DNA of 64,000 nucleotides from Actinobacteria bacterium HGW-Actinobacteria-4 (lineage in GTDB: Bacteria > Actinomycetota > Actinomycetes > Actinomycetales > Demequinaceae). Position 1 is the stretch's first letter; every line of letters begins with the position of its first letter. The translations under genes were made by a program, and so were the position numbers. This document shows positions 34,764 to 43,774 of the stretch, one piece after another. The stretch covers positions 1 to 64,000 of the forward strand of contig PHEW01000003.1 in NCBI GenBank assembly GCA_002841315.1, in the 5' to 3' direction. Below the pieces are notes generated by a model. It had not been told where the DNA came from. It saw only the letters and a program-made list of their open reading frames with translations, and did no database searches.

Positions 34764-35954
34764 ATGGCACTTTCCGCCCGAATGCCCCCGCTGCGCGAGT
34801 GGCAGTTGGTTGCGCTCGAGCGATGGAGCGAACATGGCCGCGGTGTAGCGAGTGTCGTCACTGGCGGCGGAAAGACAACATTCGCGATCTCCTGCGTAGC
34901 TCAACAGCTGTCACTGGACGCACGCCTCAGAGTCCTCGTTGTGGTGCCAACTCGCGCGTTGCAGGATCAATGGACTGTTGAGTTGGCGAGAGCCTTTGGA
35001 CTAGCCCACGGTGACATCGGTACCAGTGGCTCAGCGGTCCTCTCTTCTGATGAGCAAGTAGTGGTGCTCGTGGCGAATACTGCTCGCAAGGTCGTTCCAG
35101 CAATGGTCAGTAAGGACCGATGGATGGTTGTCGCCGACGAGTGTCACCGGTATGGCTCGCCGCTCAACCGGCTTGCGGTGCGCGGCGAATGGCGCTCGAC
35201 ATTGGGACTGTCCGCGACTCCAACTCGCGAGTACGACAATTGGTTCGAAGAGTTTGTTGCGTCCGAGCTGGGGCCGGTCATTTTCGAGTACGACCATGCC
35301 GACGCGCTTGCCGACGGCGTGCTGACACCGTTCGCGGTAGTCAACTACAAGGTCCCGCTGACGGAGTCGGAAGGCGCTGAGGTGGCGCGACTGACCCGCC
35401 GGATTGCGGCGTTGATGAGTGGCGCATCCGCGGAGACTGATGGTTCTCTGGAGAGAGTGCTTCAGGCGCGTGCGCGAGTTGTCCAGCGCGCGCGAGCGAG
35501 ATTGCCAGCCGCGGTGAAGATCATGGAGTACCACCGTGGCGAGAAGGCCATTGTCTTTCACGAATCCATAGATGCTGCCGATAGTTTGGCCTCGCTGTTA
35601 CGGGATGCGGGTCATCGTGTCGGAACATATCACTCCCGAATGGACAGCGCTGCAAGACTCCGCGACCTTTTTCTTTATCGCAACGGGCAGTCAGACGTAT
35701 TAGTCACCTGTCGAGCGCTCGACGAAGGCTTCGACGTGCCAGATGCAACGTTTGGGTTGATCTGCGCTTCGACTGCGAGCACTCGGCAGCGCATCCAGCG
35801 AATGGGGCGAGTACTCCGAAGCGCCACTGGAAAGTCGGCCGCGGTCGTAGCAACTATCTACGCGGGTGATGGAGAGCAAGGCAGGCTCGAAGACGAAGAA
35901 CTCGAACTTCAGGGAGTGGCAGAAGTTAAGTGGCTCGAGGTGGCATTCGGTTGA
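34764..35954 (+). CDS. SF2 DEAD/DEAH-type helicase
   Basis: 396 residues, compact XPB/SSL2-like SF2 helicase. Walker A VTGGGKTTF (near residue 33), Walker B/DEAH-like DECHRYGS (near 128), motif III LGLSATPTR and motif VI QRIQRMGRVLRS. It would couple ATP hydrolysis to translocation or strand opening for the restriction complex. 9 bp after the methylase stop; its stop overlaps the next gene start. Confidence 0.9.
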   Translation: MALSARMPPLREWQLVALERWSEHGRGVASVVTGGGKTTFAISCVAQQLSLDARLRVLVVVPTRALQDQWTVELARAFGLAHGDIGTSGSAVLSSDEQVVVLVANTARKVVPAMVSKDRWMVVADECHRYGSPLNRLAVRGEWRSTLGLSATPTREYDNWFEEFVASELGPVIFEYDHADALADGVLTPFAVVNYKVPLTESEGAEVARLTRRIAALMSGASAETDGSLERVLQARARVVQRARARLPAAVKIMEYHRGEKAIVFHESIDAADSLASLLRDAGHRVGTYHSRMDSAARLRDLFLYRNGQSDVLVTCRALDEGFDVPDATFGLICASTASTRQRIQRMGRVLRSATGKSAAVVATIYAGDGEQGRLEDEELELQGVAEVKWLEVAFG

Positions 35955-36739
35955 GCAATTTCATCACGGAGACAGAGACCTACGAGCCAGTCCGCTTGCG
36001 CGAAGACGAGTTCGAGTCGTTGCTGGCTACCATGTTTGGTAAGTACGCCGTTGGGTGGCACTGGTTCGACTGCAAACCTCTTCTCGACAGTGAGTACGGC
36101 CGTGTGCGACCAGACGCAATTCTGCTCCATGAGACTGCTCGACGCTGGTGGGTGGTTGAGGTCGAGTTGGCCAGTCATCCTGAATCGCACTTCGATACTC
36201 AGTTCCGACAACTGGCTGCAGCCCGGTATGGTGCCGCTGTTGTCGAAGCGGTGAAGGCACCCATCCCGGCGGACCTGCTCGCCCACGCGCTCAAGCTTGC
36301 CGAGGATCTTCCTCCGGAGTTGCTCTGTGTAGCCGACGCTGCGACCGCGAACCTCACAAGGAGTTGTCGGACTCATGGATTCCGTCTCGCGACGATGACG
36401 CCGGCGCGGAGCAAGAATGGTGGCTATGGTTTGGCCGTAGACACATTTCCGGACGAACTGATTTCAAGCGACCGGAGAACTGAATACCCCTTGGTGCTTC
36501 AAGACGACCTTTGGGGCGGGCGGCTGTTCGCGCAGTTACCGAGGAATTTCCCCAACAAGCAGAGGGTTCGCCTCCGGCACAGGGGCCTGGTGCATGACAT
36601 CCGGATTTTTGCGATGGCAACCTCGCGCAGGGCGCTGCTGCCGCCAGATGTCGACGTCAAAGCACGTCAGTACCCTATGTTGGTTTCAGTGGATCCAGTT
36701 AACGACCTGTTTGAACTAGAGATGAGGAGCACGAAGTGA
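35951..36739 (+). CDS. PD-(D/E)xK-like protein of the restriction island
   Basis: About 262 residues, no named family recognised. The N-terminal third has a nuclease-fold look: LREDEFESLLATMF helix, then RPDAILLHETARRWWVVEVELASH. The Asp and Glu fit a PD-(D/E)xK core, but the usual Lys is absent (EVEL), so it may be inactive or use another residue. I choose TTG 35951, which overlaps the helicase stop by TTGA; GTG 35930 is the alternative. It overlaps the MORC gene by GTGA. Confidence 0.65.
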   Translation: MSNFITETETYEPVRLREDEFESLLATMFGKYAVGWHWFDCKPLLDSEYGRVRPDAILLHETARRWWVVEVELASHPESHFDTQFRQLAAARYGAAVVEAVKAPIPADLLAHALKLAEDLPPELLCVADAATANLTRSCRTHGFRLATMTPARSKNGGYGLAVDTFPDELISSDRRTEYPLVLQDDLWGGRLFAQLPRNFPNKQRVRLRHRGLVHDIRIFAMATSRRALLPPDVDVKARQYPMLVSVDPVNDLFELEMRSTK

Positions 36740-38271
36740 CTGAGACGCTGGACACCTACGTTGAGATACGACCCGAGTCTGACATTTTGGAAACCTACCG
36801 CCGACTCTCGTATCTGCCGTGGTATGCGATCGCGGAGTTTGTTGACAATGCGACTTGGAACTTTGAGCAACACAAGGAAGCGATGTCTGAAGTATTGGGT
36901 GCTCCGGCAGAGTTGACAGTTGCGATCTTCTACGACCGAGACAAAGGAACCCTCAGTATCGCAGATGACTCTAATGGCATGGGTCTAGACGAGTTCAAGC
37001 GCGCAATGCAACTTGCGAAGCCGCCGACGAACACGAGTGGGCGATCTGAGTTCGGAATGGGCCTCAAGACCGCAGCGTGCTGGATGGGCCCTCGTTGGGA
37101 GGTCACGAGCAAGCGACTTGGTGACACGCTCGAGTTTCACTGTGGCGTCGACTTGGCGAGGCTGAAGGCCGACCGTCCTGAGAGCTTGAACATCGGAGTA
37201 CGTGGTGGGATCGACGAAGCAGCCCACTACACGAGAGTCGACATTGAAGGCATGCACGAGTACGACCGCGTCTTTGTGGGAAGAACTATCGGCAAGATTA
37301 AGAGTGAGCTCGCCTCGATCTACAGGCGGGACCTCCAAACAGGCCAGGTTCGCATCACCTTTAACGGGGAGACCTTGTCGTGGGATACGCCTTCCCTGCT
37401 AGACGAGCAGTTCGGGTCTGAGACTCGTGCTTGGCGAAAGCCAGTGAACTTCGAGGTTCATGGGCTCAGGGTGACTGGCTGGATCGGGCTGCTGGCCAAA
37501 GGTCGAGCTGCCGATGCGGGCTTCCATCTGTTTCGACGGGGGAGACTGATTCAAGGTGGACCGAGCCAGGGCTGGAAGCCCTGGGAGATATTCAAGGCGG
37601 TTAACAGCTTTCAGTCGCAACGACTGATCGGCGAACTTGACTTCGACGACTGGCGTGTAAGTCACACAAAGGACAGTCTGGACATGTCTGGCGCCGCCCA
37701 TGAAGAGTTGGTGGATCAGCTCGAAGCATTGTGCTCTGACTACATTGCAAAGGCGAAAGAGTCTCGCAAAGACGAGGGCCGCCCGGGCTTGAGCCGGGCG
37801 GCTGCGGAGTCCGTGGTCGAAGACACTCGTGACGACCTGGTCGATAGCGAAGAACTTGGTGCGGCTCTGGCAGTGATCGAGCAAGGAGTGTTCCCGAGTG
37901 ATGATCCCGACGAAACCGCGAGTGTTGAGGCTGTCAAGGAAGCGCTGGGAGACCCGGTAGAGATCAGGTTCGGTGGCACCGCATACCCGACGCTCAGCCT
38001 GGTGCTGAGTGACCTCAGCAGCGACTCGGAACCTCTCGCGCGCGTTGGCTTCCCAGCAGACGATGCTGTCACTCTCGTGCTCAATCTCAGACACCCGTTC
38101 GTCACACGCTTTGTCGGTGACGACGAACGAGCGATGAAACTCCTTGCGCATTCGCTGTATGTCGATGCGCTCGTCGAGCGGATCTCGAGAAAGCATCGGA
38201 ATCTTTCGCCGGCGCAATTGCGACTTGTGAAGGACAGTTTGCTCCGGGAACTCCGCTCGCACGAAGCCTAG
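36736..38271 (+). CDS. MORC-type GHKL ATPase
   Basis: 511 residues. GHKL ATP-binding motifs: N-box AIAEFVDNATWN (near residue 32), D-x-G-x-G variant IADDSNGMGLDEF (near 74) and the G-rich lid SEFGMGLKTAACWMG. An S5-like domain follows with a typical catalytic Lys region, then a helical C-terminus. Prokaryotic MORC/MutL-like ATPases are known companions of restriction-modification genes and are thought to form ATP-gated DNA clamps. Last gene of the island, GTG overlapping the previous stop by 4 bp. Confidence 0.88.
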   Translation: MTETLDTYVEIRPESDILETYRRLSYLPWYAIAEFVDNATWNFEQHKEAMSEVLGAPAELTVAIFYDRDKGTLSIADDSNGMGLDEFKRAMQLAKPPTNTSGRSEFGMGLKTAACWMGPRWEVTSKRLGDTLEFHCGVDLARLKADRPESLNIGVRGGIDEAAHYTRVDIEGMHEYDRVFVGRTIGKIKSELASIYRRDLQTGQVRITFNGETLSWDTPSLLDEQFGSETRAWRKPVNFEVHGLRVTGWIGLLAKGRAADAGFHLFRRGRLIQGGPSQGWKPWEIFKAVNSFQSQRLIGELDFDDWRVSHTKDSLDMSGAAHEELVDQLEALCSDYIAKAKESRKDEGRPGLSRAAAESVVEDTRDDLVDSEELGAALAVIEQGVFPSDDPDETASVEAVKEALGDPVEIRFGGTAYPTLSLVLSDLSSDSEPLARVGFPADDAVTLVLNLRHPFVTRFVGDDERAMKLLAHSLYVDALVERISRKHRNLSPAQLRLVKDSLLRELRSHEA

Positions 38272-38585
38272 GAAAGATCTCTTCGTCACGAAACGGGTGC
38301 GTGCGACGGGAGTTGCGCCCGTCACTCGAATTGCCGCGCGGTGGTCTGGATTCTAGGAGACAGGATTTCGTTGTCGCCCGTGAAGTCACGCGAACAGCGC
38401 GGCACCTCAACGAGGCGATCGCTCGTCAGCGCATCGGACGTGCAATGGCTTGATGTCCTCGCCACCTCCGAAGTAAGGGTGCGGCTGAGTCGCGACTCCT
38501 TGACCTCTTAGGCAATAGACTCCATTACCTAGCGCGCCCACCATGGGAGCGGGCACCAACGCCCGCAACCAGGAAGGCAAACCCC
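38272..38585. other. Non-coding right flank of the restriction island
   Basis: 314 bp with no supported gene. It has lower GC than the following genes for its first two thirds. I found no tRNA, no integrase and no direct repeat matching the left edge at 31.67-31.85 kb, and no remainder of the truncated mutT. The last 40 bp carry the ribosome site (CAGGAAGG) of the next gene. Confidence 0.5.
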
Positions 38586-39050
38586 ATGACCACGCAAACC
38601 ACCAGGCCGGCCGCAGCAACAACCACCACCACTCTCACCGCCCCCTCACACATCTACCCCGCCACGCTCCTCCAGCGCTCCATCACAGCCGACTACCTCC
38701 TAGCCATCCCCATGGCCCTCAACTTCACCGCCCTCGCATCACCGGCAGGCACCCTCCTAGGTCTCCCCACCAGCTTCACCCTGGGCCTGGGCATCTTCCT
38801 AATCTTCTGGGCCACCTTCATGTGGCGCGTGAGTCGCACCTCGCCCACCCCGCTCGCCGGCACGGTCACCATCCTCGCGGTCAACGTCGCATGGGTCGCG
38901 CTCAGCGTCGCCATCGCCGCCGGCGCCTGGTTCGAGCTCACCACCACCGGCATCGCCTTCGTGGCCGCCCAAGCAGTCGCCGTCACCGCGGTCACCACAC
39001 TCGAGGTGCTCGCCGCCCGCCACGTCTACCGGCCAGCCACCACCGCATGA
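38586..39050 (+). CDS. Small four-TM integral membrane protein
   Basis: 154 residues: a Thr-rich cytoplasmic N-terminus of about 25 residues and four transmembrane helices (about 38-55, 60-80, 92-112, 118-140). No named family recognised. Its stop overlaps the ATG of the XRE regulator gene (ATGA), so the two are expressed together and the regulator probably controls this gene. Confidence 0.75.
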   Translation: MTTQTTRPAAATTTTTLTAPSHIYPATLLQRSITADYLLAIPMALNFTALASPAGTLLGLPTSFTLGLGIFLIFWATFMWRVSRTSPTPLAGTVTILAVNVAWVALSVAIAAGAWFELTTTGIAFVAAQAVAVTAVTTLEVLAARHVYRPATTA

Positions 39051-39913
39051 CCACAACCGCCGGTCCCGCCGAGCACCTCGCCCCAGTGGGCGAGGTGCTG
39101 CGGCACTGGCGCGGCATTCGCCGGGTGAGCCAGATGGACACCGCGCACATGGTGCACGTCTCGCCCCGGCACCTCAGCTTTGTGGAGAACGGCCACGCCC
39201 GGGCCAGCCGCGAGCTGCTGCAGCGCCTGGGCCACGCCCTCGACATCCCGTTACGCGACCGCAACCGGTTGCTGCTCGCCACCGGCTACGCGCCCGAGTT
39301 TCGCGACCTCCACGCCGCGCCACACCACGACCCCGCGATGCTCGCCACCCTCCAACAGATCATGCAAGCCGCCGAGCCACTCCCCGCCATCGTGTTCGAC
39401 CGCCACTGGAACGTGGTGGCCCTCAACTCCGGCGCCGCGATCTTTGCCGAAGACGCCGCCCCACATCTGCTGACACCACCCCTGTCCACGCTCCGCCTGC
39501 TCGTGCACCCCCAGGGAATCGGCCACCGCATCGAGGACCGCGACCGCCTGTGCCGCAGCATGATCCACCGCCTGGAACGCCAGATCGCCGCCACCGGCGA
39601 CCCCACGCTCGCCGCCCTCCACGCCGAACTTGGCCAGCACCTCCCGGAAGCCACAGCAAAACCAGCCCCAGCATCGGCTGCCCACCACGCGAGCGATCTC
39701 GCGGAGTCCTTCCGCATCGCCTACCGGGGCCACGCGCTGTCCTTCATCAGCACGCTCGCGGTGATCGGTTCGCCGCGCGACGTGCTCGCGTCAGAGCTCG
39801 CCATCGAGACCTTCTATCCGGCCGATGCTCCCACGCGCGCCTTTCTCGCTCGCCCCGACGCCATCGCGCCCGAGCACCTCGCGATAGTCCGCGCGCTCAC
39901 GCCAGCGGGTTAG
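39047..39913 (+). CDS. XRE-family regulator with MmyB-like ligand domain
   Basis: 288 residues. N-terminal HTH (VGEVLRHWRGIRRVSQMDTAHMVHVSPRHLSFVENGHARAS region) and a C-terminal MmyB/MLTR-like PAS-type ligand domain beginning at PAIVFDRHWNVVALNSGA. MmyB-like regulators of actinomycetes bind fatty-acid-type ligands. The start at 39047 overlaps the membrane-protein stop; a longer frame back to 38543 is low-complexity His/Pro/Arg and rejected. Confidence 0.88.
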   Translation: MTTTAGPAEHLAPVGEVLRHWRGIRRVSQMDTAHMVHVSPRHLSFVENGHARASRELLQRLGHALDIPLRDRNRLLLATGYAPEFRDLHAAPHHDPAMLATLQQIMQAAEPLPAIVFDRHWNVVALNSGAAIFAEDAAPHLLTPPLSTLRLLVHPQGIGHRIEDRDRLCRSMIHRLERQIAATGDPTLAALHAELGQHLPEATAKPAPASAAHHASDLAESFRIAYRGHALSFISTLAVIGSPRDVLASELAIETFYPADAPTRAFLARPDAIAPEHLAIVRALTPAG

Positions 39914-39952
39914 CGGCCGAACAGGAATACCCGCACCCACTACCCTGAAAAC

Positions 39953-40600
39953 ATGACACACATAGGAATCCTCGGCGCCGGCAACATCGGCTCCAACGTG
40001 GCACGCGCGGCCGTCGCCGCAGGCCACACCGTGACCATCTCCAACTCCCGCGGCCCAGAGTCTCTCGCAGACCTCATCGCCGAGCTAGGCCCCGGCGCCG
40101 CCGCAGGCACCACCCACGAAGCCGCGACCGCAGGTGAACTGGTGTTGGTCGCGATACCCTTGGGGCGTATCGGCGAGATCGACGACGCCCCTCTCGAGGG
40201 CAAGATCGTCATGGACGCGAACAACTACTACCCCCAGCGCGACGGCCGCATCGCGGCGCTAGACCGCAACGAGTCCACCACCTCCGAGCTACTCCAAGCC
40301 CGTCACCCTGGGGCCCACGTGGTCAAGACGTTCAACAACATCGTCGCCGCCGAGATCCCCACGGACGGAACCCCGCCCGGCACACTGGTCCGCCGCGCGC
40401 TACCCATTGCAGGCAATGACGCCGACGCCAAGGTTGCCGTCACTGACTTCCTGGACTCCTTGGGCTACGACGCGGTGGACATGGGGCCACTGTCCGAGAG
40501 CTGGCGAAGCGAGCGCGACACCTCCGCGTATGGCGTGCGCACCAACGCCGACGAGTTGCGCGAACTCCTCGCCACTACTGCCCGGACGGTTCAGGAGTAG
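39953..40600 (+). CDS. NADP-binding F420-dependent reductase-like oxidoreductase
   Basis: 215 residues. Rossmann motif GILGAGNIGSNVA (residues 5-17), NADP-type SNSRGPES loop, conserved DANNYYPQRDG and KTFNNI segments typical of the NADPH:F420/NpdG-like family. Without F420 genes in view the real cofactor is uncertain; many relatives are general NADP oxidoreductases. ATG is 6 bases after TACCCT (39941-39946), a leaderless start. Confidence 0.82.
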   Translation: MTHIGILGAGNIGSNVARAAVAAGHTVTISNSRGPESLADLIAELGPGAAAGTTHEAATAGELVLVAIPLGRIGEIDDAPLEGKIVMDANNYYPQRDGRIAALDRNESTTSELLQARHPGAHVVKTFNNIVAAEIPTDGTPPGTLVRRALPIAGNDADAKVAVTDFLDSLGYDAVDMGPLSESWRSERDTSAYGVRTNADELRELLATTARTVQE

Positions 40601-40622
40601 AACCGGTCAGGAGTAGCGCCTG

Positions 40623-41570
40623 CTACGCCTCGTTCTCGGCGTACCACTCCTGAAGCAACCGCACATTGGCTTGGTGGCCCTCGAAGTCTTCCGCAAAGCG
40701 CGTCTCGCCGGTAGTGAGGTTCACCGTCACAAAGAACATCCAGTCGCCTTCGGCCGGGTTCACGGCCGCGTCGATGTCCGCCACCGACGGCGAAGCGATC
40801 GGCCCCGGAGGCAGACCCACGTTCCTGTAGGTGTTGTAGGGGGACTCGGTTGCACGTTCCTCCGCGGTGGTGAACACTCCCTCCGTGACGGCGAGGTACT
40901 TGACCGTGGAATCCAACTCGAGTTGCTGATCGATCTCCAGGCGGTTGTAGATCACCCTCGCCACCAAGGGCCGGTCCTCGTCGAGCCTGGCCTCCATCGC
41001 AATGAGCGACGCCACGGTCAGCACCCGCCGGTAGTCGTCGGGCGCCACGCCAGCGGCATCCAGTGTCGCGATGGTCCGCGCTACCGCCTGCCGCGCGAGG
41101 TCCTCTGGCCCTGTCACCGAGTACTCGCCGGGTGCCACCCAGCCGTCGGCGTCGCCCTCAGCCTCAGGAGGCAATGCCGCCTGAAGCGCAGTCACGAAGT
41201 CGCGGTCAGACATGTTGGCGTTCGCGACTTCGTCGACGACCTTATGCATCGTCTTGCCCTCGTGCAGCGTGAGCTCGAACGTCTCCACGGGCGCAGTCTC
41301 GCTGGGCTCTGGGGAAGGACTTGCGCTCACCGACTCACTCGGCGTCACACCCGGCAACACCGCAGTGCCCCGGCTCTGCACAGCCCAGGCTCCAGCAGCA
41401 ACAGCCCCCACCAGCACAGCGCTCGCGGCTCCGGTTCCCACGGCACGGATGGTGCGCCGTCGGCCGATGCGCGAAATCACCCCAGCGGAGTCCTCACCCA
41501 GGCGGGAGTCACCAAAGGCGGCGAGCCCGTCGCGTTCCATGTCAGTAAGCGTCGCTAGCAGAGTGCTCAT
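40623..41570 (-). CDS. Sigma-linked membrane protein with MltG (YceG) transglycosylase domain
   Basis: 315 residues: shared N-terminal cytoplasmic/TM module (MERDGLAAFGDSRLG to about residue 68), Ser/Pro-rich linker, then an MltG domain with ASLIAMEARLDEDRPLVARV, YNTY and GLPPGPIASPS motifs. The family's invariant Glu is kept in AMEA, so it may be active in cutting nascent glycan strands. Its ATG overlaps the upstream sigma stop by ATGA. Shorter linker than classical MltG and no LysM domain. Confidence 0.88.
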   Translation of the reverse strand: MSTLLATLTDMERDGLAAFGDSRLGEDSAGVISRIGRRRTIRAVGTGAASAVLVGAVAAGAWAVQSRGTAVLPGVTPSESVSASPSPEPSETAPVETFELTLHEGKTMHKVVDEVANANMSDRDFVTALQAALPPEAEGDADGWVAPGEYSVTGPEDLARQAVARTIATLDAAGVAPDDYRRVLTVASLIAMEARLDEDRPLVARVIYNRLEIDQQLELDSTVKYLAVTEGVFTTAEERATESPYNTYRNVGLPPGPIASPSVADIDAAVNPAEGDWMFFVTVNLTTGETRFAEDFEGHQANVRLLQEWYAENEA

Positions 41571-42121
41571 GAGCGGTTCTCCTTGTCGATGACGGCAACA
41601 CGGTGAGTGCCGCCGGACAGCATGTCGTTGAGGTCTTCAAGATCGGGGTGGCTCTCGCGCAGGCGGGCCAGCGCATCTGAGAGGTAGCGCTTGACGGTGC
41701 CCGGCGCGATGTTCAGCTCGCGTGCCACGCCCTCGACGGGGAGGTCATCCAAGTAGCGCAGCACGATGCACGCGCGCTCGCGGGGAGGCAGGGACAGGAT
41801 GGCCCGGCGGAGTGCGACCTGGGCGGTGACGGCGTCGGCATGGTCGCCCACCGCGCCGGAGGCCTCCACGCCAGCGAGCTCCGGCCGTGCCTTGGCCCGC
41901 CGCTTCCCGTCGATGAACGCGCTCAACATGGCGCGCTTCACGTACACGTGGGCTTGGTCAATCGAATACCCACCGCGACCACGCTGGAAGGTGCGGACTA
42001 GGGCGTCCTGGACCAGGTCATCGGCCGCATGTTTGTCCCCCGTGAGGACGTAGGCGTAGCCGAACAAGGCGGGGCCGCGCTCGCGGAGCAGCGACTCGAC
42101 CAAGGGCTTCCAGGTGTTCAT
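41567..42121 (-). CDS. ECF sigma factor, SigE-type (second of three)
   Basis: 184 residues. Region 2 (LFGYAYVLTGDKHAADDLVQDALVRTF) is nearly identical to that of the first sigma factor; region 4 is LPPRERACIVLRYLDDLPVEGVARELNI. C-terminal tail THRVAVIDKENRS parallels the other two. Co-transcribed with the MltG-domain gene. The upstream CAAAC-N16-CTAGC plus TCATGA element matches that of the first sigma gene. Confidence 0.92.
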   Translation of the reverse strand: MNTWKPLVESLLRERGPALFGYAYVLTGDKHAADDLVQDALVRTFQRGRGGYSIDQAHVYVKRAMLSAFIDGKRRAKARPELAGVEASGAVGDHADAVTAQVALRRAILSLPPRERACIVLRYLDDLPVEGVARELNIAPGTVKRYLSDALARLRESHPDLEDLNDMLSGGTHRVAVIDKENRS

Positions 42122-42148
42122 GAGGCCAGCTCAAAGGTAGTCATGATG

Positions 42149-42174
42149 GCTAGTACGCCGCGGGGGCGTGTTTG
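42149..42174 (-). promoter_or_regulatory. Candidate ECF promoter of the second sigma gene
   Basis: Minus strand: CCAAAC (ending in AAC at 42170-42172), 16 bases, CTAGC (42149-42153), then TCATGA (42141-42146) 20 bases from the start codon. Spacing is identical to the element at 31564-31589. Confidence 0.55.
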
Positions 42175-42184
42175 GGTGGGTGAA

Positions 42185-43123
42185 TTATGGGTGGAACGTC
42201 TGGTCGCGTAGCTGCTGGGCGTAAATCTGCTCGGGGGTGAGAGCCGGCGCCTCCACAGTGGGCTCGCCCCAGGCGGGATTGCGCGGCGTCCCGAACTGGC
42301 TGTAGAGGGACGCGGGGATGAGGTCCGTGAGTTCGTCGAGCACGTCCAGATGCCGCATGGCCGTGTCCACCGGCGTGAGCCCCGGCCACCAACTCAGCAA
42401 CGTGCCGCCGTCCACGGAGATCGCCATGCCCTCGACGTCCGGCTGTAACAGGCGTTCCATCATGCGCGGGTGCAAGAACGCGTGCGCGCCGGCAGGGTTG
42501 TCCGTGACCACGCGCCAGCGAGCGTTGAACGCTGCGGACTCTACGTGGAGGTCTTGACCGCCCAGCGAGGTCATGAGCTTGTCGTAGCCGCCCTGGGGCA
42601 GCAGCATCACGGGCGGAAGCACGGCGGGGAGCTCGAGCTGCTCCACCGAATACCGATACTTGTGTGACGTCCAGACGGTGTAGATCGCGGCCACGCGCGT
42701 GCCGATCGATCCCCACGCGAGCGCGCTGACCCGCTGGTTGGCCTTCACTCCCACGGGGAAGGTGTGGAAGCGGCCCGCGGCTCGGGGTGCCTTGCCGGGC
42801 CGGTAGTGCCAGCCGCGGTGTGTCAGGTCCGAGCGGTTCAGATCCAGCCCGCGCCACAGCAACAGTGCGCCGGCAATGCCCGGCAACCACGTCGCGATGG
42901 CCCACGTCCAGAAGAAGCCCTCGCCGCTAGCGAGCCCGCCGGCATCGTCGCTGTTGAACTCGCCCTGGAAGGAGATGGCTTCGGCGTCAAAGTCAAAGAC
43001 ACCGAACACGGTCACGAACGCAATCGGCGTGAGCACAAAGCCCATGAAGCCCACCACCAGCCATGGCCACAGCACCGGCCTGCGCGCGCGGCGGCGCTCA
43101 ATGGGATTGCGGCGCTTACGCAT
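42185..43123 (-). CDS. Membrane protein with DUF3137-like domain
   Basis: 312 residues: basic N-terminus, two TM helices (about residues 18-40 and 65-85), then a soluble domain with FNARWRVVTDNPAGAHAFLHPRMMERLL, the pattern of DUF3137-type proteins. Role unknown, probably envelope-related. AAGGGGG precedes the ATG at 43123, which I prefer to the ATG at 43138. Confidence 0.75.
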   Translation of the reverse strand: MRKRRNPIERRRARRPVLWPWLVVGFMGFVLTPIAFVTVFGVFDFDAEAISFQGEFNSDDAGGLASGEGFFWTWAIATWLPGIAGALLLWRGLDLNRSDLTHRGWHYRPGKAPRAAGRFHTFPVGVKANQRVSALAWGSIGTRVAAIYTVWTSHKYRYSVEQLELPAVLPPVMLLPQGGYDKLMTSLGGQDLHVESAAFNARWRVVTDNPAGAHAFLHPRMMERLLQPDVEGMAISVDGGTLLSWWPGLTPVDTAMRHLDVLDELTDLIPASLYSQFGTPRNPAWGEPTVEAPALTPEQIYAQQLRDQTFHP

Positions 43124-43231
43124 GATGCCCCCTTGCATTCGGCCGATGCCGGCCGGGCTTGCGCTTCAGTTTTCCACAGTTGCGCGGGTTGAGGGGGCGA
43201 TGTCGCTGGCGAGACTTACGCTGGTCTCACC

Positions 43232-43765
43232 ATGAACGAGTCGCTCCCCGCCTACCGGATCGCGCGCAAGCGTGTGAAGTACATGCGGATCAACGTTAAG
43301 GCACCCCACGGTGAGGTGGTGGTGAGCGCGCCCACGTTTGTGAGCGAGCGCGCCGTGCGCGACTTTGTGGCGTCCAAGGCGGCGTGGATCGCGAAGACTC
43401 AGGAGCGCATCGGCCGCATGCCCGCGCCGCTCCAAGCCGGGCCGGAAGCCGAGCGCCTGCGCCGAGAACTCCGCGCCACCGTGCCCGGGCTGCTCGAGTA
43501 CTGGGCGGACTTCATGGGGCTTGAGGTGCCCGAGTTCACGTTGCGCCGCATGACCACGCGCTGGGGCACATGCAACACGCAGACCAGGCGCATCGCGCTG
43601 AGCCTCGAGCTGGGCCGGCGGGACATGGAGCTGCTCGAGTACGTGATTGTGCACGAGCTCTGCCACCTGCTGGAGCGCAGCCACAATGCGCGCTTCTACG
43701 CCATCATGGACCGGACCTTGCCGGACTGGAAAGACAAGCGCAAGTTGCTGAATGGGCGGGTGTAG
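43232..43765 (+). CDS. YgjP-like (DUF45) zinc metallopeptidase family protein
   Basis: 177 residues. Zinc motif HELCH (VIVHELCHLLERSHNARFY, near residue 139) with a downstream His, and the family signature TTRWGTCNTQTRRIALS. DUF45/WLM proteins are soluble, SprT-like putative proteases. Divergent from the DUF3137-like gene. The start is assigned to 43232. Confidence 0.86.
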   Translation: MNESLPAYRIARKRVKYMRINVKAPHGEVVVSAPTFVSERAVRDFVASKAAWIAKTQERIGRMPAPLQAGPEAERLRRELRATVPGLLEYWADFMGLEVPEFTLRRMTTRWGTCNTQTRRIALSLELGRRDMELLEYVIVHELCHLLERSHNARFYAIMDRTLPDWKDKRKLLNGRV

Positions 43766-43774
43766 AGCGCGGCG

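Noticed and set aside
31675-38585. Direct repeats (attachment sites) flanking the restriction island
   Set aside because: No convincing matched repeat found by eye at the two edges, no integrase and no tRNA; the boundary rests on the mutT fragment and composition only.
38543-39046. N-terminal extension of the XRE regulator, or separate His/Pro/Arg-rich protein
   Set aside because: Overlaps the four-TM gene in another frame and is low-complexity; the ATGA overlap at 39047 gives a better start.
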